Shown: positions 59,689 to 64,000 of the stretch, piece by piece
Numbering within the stretch: the first letter of the stretch is position 1
Layout of the letters: every line of letters begins with the position of its first letter
Source of the DNA: Hedera helix
Lineage: Eukaryota; Streptophyta; Magnoliopsida; Apiales; Araliaceae
NCBI GenBank assembly: GCA_947179155.2
Contig: OX359282.1
Coordinates: 9,089,533 to 9,153,532 of the forward strand
DNA: 64,000 bases
Direction: 5' to 3'
Program-made: the position numbers and the translations under genes
The notes under the pieces: model-generated
What the model saw: only the letters and a program-made list of their open reading frames with translations
Database searches by the model: none
Told to the model about the DNA's origin: nothing

Positions 59689-62600
59689 TGTAACGACCCC
59701 AAAACTCGACTCTTATTCAATCCTTAAATTTCATATTTATTATTCGTTATCCTCCTTACGTCCAAATTTCGGTTCGTTAATAAATCTTTAATCACTTTAA
59801 TTGATCCATTAATTGATTTTAAAATCATCAATTATCAAAATTCTCATATAATTTTTTTTTCTCGATTCAATCGTTGTATTAAAATATTTGGATATTTAAA
59901 ATCTTTACATCTGGATCCTAGTCCCTGGATCGCAACCTTAACTTTTTCTTTCTTTTATACGTATCATAAAGCTTATCATTTAAAATTTACTGTTATTTAT
60001 TTTCATACAAATATTCCTTGTTGCGTCATTCGTAATCAAACATATAATAATTTATATAGTACAATTATCCTGGTCAATCACAGTTCATAATTGAACTTCT
60101 ATCATACCCAAATTCAATTTATATATACATATAATTCATCATAATAATTTAATAAATTTCTCATATTGAGTTGTAATATTAACAATATAATAATCACGTT
60201 TTCTACCTTCTAGGCAATTCATCTCAAACTTAATCCGATATTCCTGAAACTTATTTCTTTACCCTGCAAAAGTTTATTTTAAACAAGTAATGAGCACAAC
60301 GGCTCAGCAAGTTCAACAGTTTATATTTCACATAGCACATACCTTAACATACTCAGTGTGTGTCATACATCATGTGCTTGTGCTTCTATTATAACAGTAT
60401 GTCCCACATCATTGCACAAAGTACACATAGTTGTCATGTTAACCACAGATCACATAACACATAATTTATATGCATTTAAACAAGTATTTACATATCATAA
60501 CAGATAACAATTAACATTAAAGGACTGAAGAACTTGCCTGTCGTCCAGTTATTTAAATTGTTAGCTCAAACCCTTAACTCGATCAACCTATGATCATAAA
60601 ATAATCAAATAATAATTATTTGTCTCTTTATGATATTAATTTACTTAATTAATATCATCTCTGGGGCAATTATTAATTTACATGGTTAATTATATTAATC
60701 TCGTCCCTTAAATATTAATATAACTTAATATCAACTCCTTCATGTCGGACAACCCAGCTCATCGGACAAATTTTAACATATCTGGTTGTCCTAAAATCTT
60801 ATTTAATCATTTTTCTAAATTGTAACCTTACTAGATTAATATTTAAAGTATTTAAATATTAATCCCCAATATTTAATATTTATGCAAAAATATTAAATTT
60901 AATACCCAAATATCATTTTTATATTTTTAGTATTTTTCTATAATTTTTAAACAATTTTTAAACATTTATTTCAATTAAAACTAATTTCTGGGGGCAATAT
61001 GGTAATTTCCGCTCCCTTAAGGACCCATCCGGCATTAACAGAAAAGGTCCGGGGCATTTTCGTAATTTCCGTGGCCTTGGGGATACGCTGGTCATTTTCT
61101 GAAAAGTTCAGGGGCATTCCGGTCATTTTGCACAGCGAGGGACACGTTCGGTATTTATCGGAAAGACCAAGGGCACGCTGGTAATTTCCAGCCGTGCCGG
61201 TCGTCTACGCAATGCGCGACGACTGATTCTGCCAACGTTCAACGACGTCGTTTTGGTTTGCAGGTTTTGGTCGCCGCGTTATGCGCGTCTCCCCTCCCAG
61301 TCACGCGTCTAAACGACGCCGTTTTACCTGTGGCCGGAAAAAAAATTGGCCGCGCCATGCGCGGCCAACCCTACACAGTTTCTTCTTCTTCCTGCCGACT
61401 ACAGTGCATCAACTTTTTCCCATTTTTGCACATAATTTTCCCAGCAAAACAACTCTAAAAATCATATAATTTATAGTTATGCATCATAAAATTATTTAGA
61501 ATAATTATTCCAATTATTTACAATTTTTTCATAATTTTATACTATCATCATAAATACGAAATAAATCAACTAGTTGAATTATTATACCTTTCTTGAAGTT
61601 TGACAAACCTTGTTAGCACTAATTATTCCTTCCTCCCGGTGGCTATGGTGGTTACGGTGGTGGAGGGTGGCGGTGGCATGGATGGTGATGAAGAAGAAAA
61701 TTTTGTTTCTTCTTCTTTTTCTTTTTTTTCCTTTCTTTTTGCCTTTATTTCCTTCCTTATTTTTTTTTCTCTTTTTATAAGCAACACCCACCCACTTTGT
61801 TGCTATAAATTAATTCCACCGACTTAGCAAGAACCTTCCGGATTTTTGAAGAAAATAACGTTCAAGTTTTAAATTTAAATACATTACGTAATTATTTCGT
61901 GTAATAATTATTTTATATAAAATACATAAAATATTTATTTTAATTTACTAAAAATCATAATACGATTTATGAATAATATTAATACCTTTTTTCGGTATTT
62001 TACATGACAAATTTTGTACACGCATAACGACATGCATGTAATTATATGAGGTAATTAATACCTCCAAAAATCATAAAATAATTCATATTGCTTATAAAAA
62101 TTATTTTTCATAATTTTTCACTGTGTTATTTGGACATCATATTACATTAACATGTTCACATTTCTGAAATATTATTTTTCATAAAAGTTATAACAATTTC
62201 ATTATGCATAAACATAATTTTTTAATGAATTAAAACATTTCTTTTTCCTCATTTAATTTCATTTCTTCACATTTCACATTAATTTATTTATAAATTATAT
62301 AATTTAATATTATGTAATTTATATAATTACATAATTTCTTAAATTCCTCCATAATTATTAATTAATTATATAATCAATAATTATACATTCATTAACTATC
62401 TCATTATTTTAATACTCTTATATAAATTATATAATTATCCTTATATAATTTATATAATTATAATTTCCTTTATACATTACTTTAATTTTCTTATATAAAT
62501 TATATAATTTATTATTATATAATTTATATAATTACATTTCTTCTCAATCAATTTCTAAATTTTCACCATAATTCTTAATTAAATCTAAAATCAATAATTA

Positions 62601-63045
62601 CAATTTTATTAACTTTCCCATTCGCTTTTCATTTAAAAATTGATTAATTTAACTATTAATCCTTTAATTTCCATAATTAATGAAATTCATAATTATAACC
62701 ATTAAACATAACCACATATATATACATCTAATTCACATATCTCACATTACCATTTAACATTATTTAAAAAATAATTTTCGTATTTCCATAATAATTTTAT
62801 TGTACCTTTACAAGAAATTTCTTTTATTCTTTATAAATTGTTTTAAAACAATTTATTTACTTTTCAATTATTTTAAATTAACACAATTCGCCATGATCTC
62901 TGTATAGATTTAATTTACTAATTAAATCTCATCACATACCTTAAATCACATAAAATAATAATTAATTTAATTAACTTTGATAATTTTATCAATTAAATTT
63001 TCATTTAATATTATTAAGAAAATCCTGAAAATTCGGATCCTCACA
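59689..63045 (-). mobile_element. 5' LTR of the non-coding element
   Basis: 3357 bp, nearly identical to 53483-56820. Small differences include an extra TAAACAATTTT near 60950 and scattered single bases. The frames at 60999-61827 mirror those in the other LTR and are not genes. Confidence 0.9.
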
Positions 63046-63150
63046 ATTTACCACAGATTCGTAGTGTAACACTACTATAGATTCGTAGATCTGCTCATTA
63101 TCATTGATCTTTACTTCAACAGATTCGTAAAGCAACTTGTGGAGTAACTT
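63046..63150. repeat. CGTAGAGCA-type tandem array, right part
   Basis: Continuation of the array at 53265-53482 after the element: CAGATTCGTAGTGTAACACT, TAGATTCGTAGATCTG and CAGATTCGTAAAGCAACTTG. Confidence 0.7.
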
Positions 63151-63640
63151 AGTAGAGAGGAAAAACTAGTTTTGTAAAAAATAATACACCTTTTTATATA
63201 CCCCACTATAGGTATAACATAATATATAATTATTGCTAAAATTATATTATTTATCTCTTAATCTCCTTATAATAGACTATCAAAAACACCTTTAATTTTT
63301 TCTAAATTTAATTAATTAATGGGCCCAAAATTGATCAAAACTAATTGATGAAAAAGGTACATTTAACAATCCCTCACTTGTTTGAAAACTACTTTTCTTC
63401 AAACAACTCTCTAACTATCAACTCTAATGCTTATATGCATAAAAGAAGGTGTGACGAATATTGAACTTTCTTTTAGTATAAACAACTCAAAGTCACATCG
63501 AAATAGATGGTGTTTGCAGATTGAACCTCTATTTCTTAATGGCATGACCAGAGTTATCATACATACACAAAACCTCCCTTTACTGTGAGCATTCTTATTG
63601 TTTTGTAATAAGCGTGTTTTATACATATATATTAATTATC
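63151..63640. other. Unassigned repeat remnant
   Basis: Contains TTTTTATATACCCCACTATA (63190 on), TATA-like, and CAATCCCTCACTTGTTTGAA (63368 on). I recall this as part of a dispersed plant repeat but cannot name it. The frame 63411-63626 on the minus strand looks accidental. Confidence 0.3.
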
Positions 63641-63648
63641 TTTTAACT

Positions 63649-64000
63649 TGATAATTTGTGACTTCTTAAATATTTTAAGTTATTTTTATATATTTGTATT
63701 GTTTTCATTTTATTTTGTAGGAAGAAGCAAGGTAGAGCAATTTGGACATCTTTTGGATTAAATTATACAAGCAAAAGCAGGAAGCAAAAATTGAAGGGCC
63801 TTTGGTGCAAAGTTTGGCACGATTTCTCGACATGAAACTTAGATTTTATCGTAGAGCTCATCGAGAGCTTTGATTTGATAGGTGGCTCGTCTTGTAACTC
63901 TTCCCAGATCAAAAGTTATGACTATTTTACCAACAGATGCCAAAGCTGAAAATGCCCCGGCGCGGCCGCGCCATTTTGTAGGCTATTTCCGGTGCCATCG
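63649..64000 (+). mobile_element. Start of another LTR, cut by the right edge
   Basis: TGATAATTTGTGACTTCTTAAA at 63649 resembles the start of the 13280-14884 insert in its own sense (TGATAATGAG...). The downstream text GAAAATGCCCCGGCGCGGCC (63950 on) is a typical GC-rich Tat/Athila-type U3 segment. ATCGTAGAGCTC at 63850 again carries the CGTAGAG motif. The boundary is a guess. Confidence 0.45.

Larger units (their letters stand above)
53483..63045 (-). mobile_element. Complete non-coding LTR element (LARD-like), 9.56 kb, TSD ATTTA
   Basis: Two long direct repeats, 53483-56820 and 59689-63045, flank 2868 bp. ATTTA lies on both sides (53478-53482 and 63046-63050). PBS (59675-59687) and polypurine tract (56821-56832) place the 5' LTR at the right, so sense is minus. 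The two LTRs differ at about 2 of the first 85 bases and 1 of the last 65, so the insertion is young compared with the other elements. No gag or pol was found inside. It would depend on a related Gypsy element for its proteins. Confidence 0.9.

Overview
This window is AT-rich plant nuclear DNA, most likely from a eudicot. The evidence is long plant LTR retrotransposons nested in each other (Copia of the SIRE/Maximus type and chromodomain Gypsy of the Del/Tekay type), plant MITEs, and two ordinary plant genes. There is no sign of bacterial, organellar or viral genome organisation. No tRNA, rRNA or CRISPR locus was recognised.

Layout. Bases 1-34958 are one retrotransposon stack. The outermost layer visible is a minus-strand SIRE-type LTR fragment (34041-34958). 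A plus-strand SIRE element sits against it (6682-34040) with decayed gag-pol, a decayed third ORF and a 3' LTR. Its gag is interrupted at 6682 by a second, minus-strand SIRE element (1-6681; 5' LTR 3728-6681, PBS, decayed pol, and a still-open third ORF running off the left edge). Its third ORF holds a solo-LTR-like insert (13280-14884). Its 3' LTR is split by a Del/Tekay-like Gypsy element (18072-31763) and a solo LTR (31904-33836). The Gypsy element itself carries a 3.9-kb solo LTR in its 5' LTR (19835-23762) and a 345-bp MITE in its reverse transcriptase (26489-26833).

Bases 34959-50950 are a gene-bearing island with smaller repeats: a duplicated repeat at 36470-37095, a 963-bp PIF/Harbinger-type element at 38297-39259, an intact single-exon DUF1645-family gene (40394-41509, plus), and a five-exon F-box gene (45342-49690, minus) that I assembled from splice sites and reading phase.

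Bases 50990-64000 are repeats again: a Stowaway-like element split by a solo LTR (51080-52224), a short tandem array based on CGTAGAGCA, and a complete 9.56-kb minus-strand element with 3.35-kb LTRs and no coding capacity (53483-63045, TSD ATTTA), inserted into that tandem array. The right edge cuts into another LTR.

The most interesting candidate system is in the SIRE elements. Both carry a large third ORF with a plant transposon-protein-like N-terminal domain. Their LTRs and non-coding segments are studded with a short motif, ATCGTAGAGT, in both orientations. In the left element the third ORF is open for 257 codons while the adjacent pol is ruined. An element-encoded protein that recognises the element's own repeated motif is a testable idea, but it is inference only. 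All alignments and counts here were done by eye.
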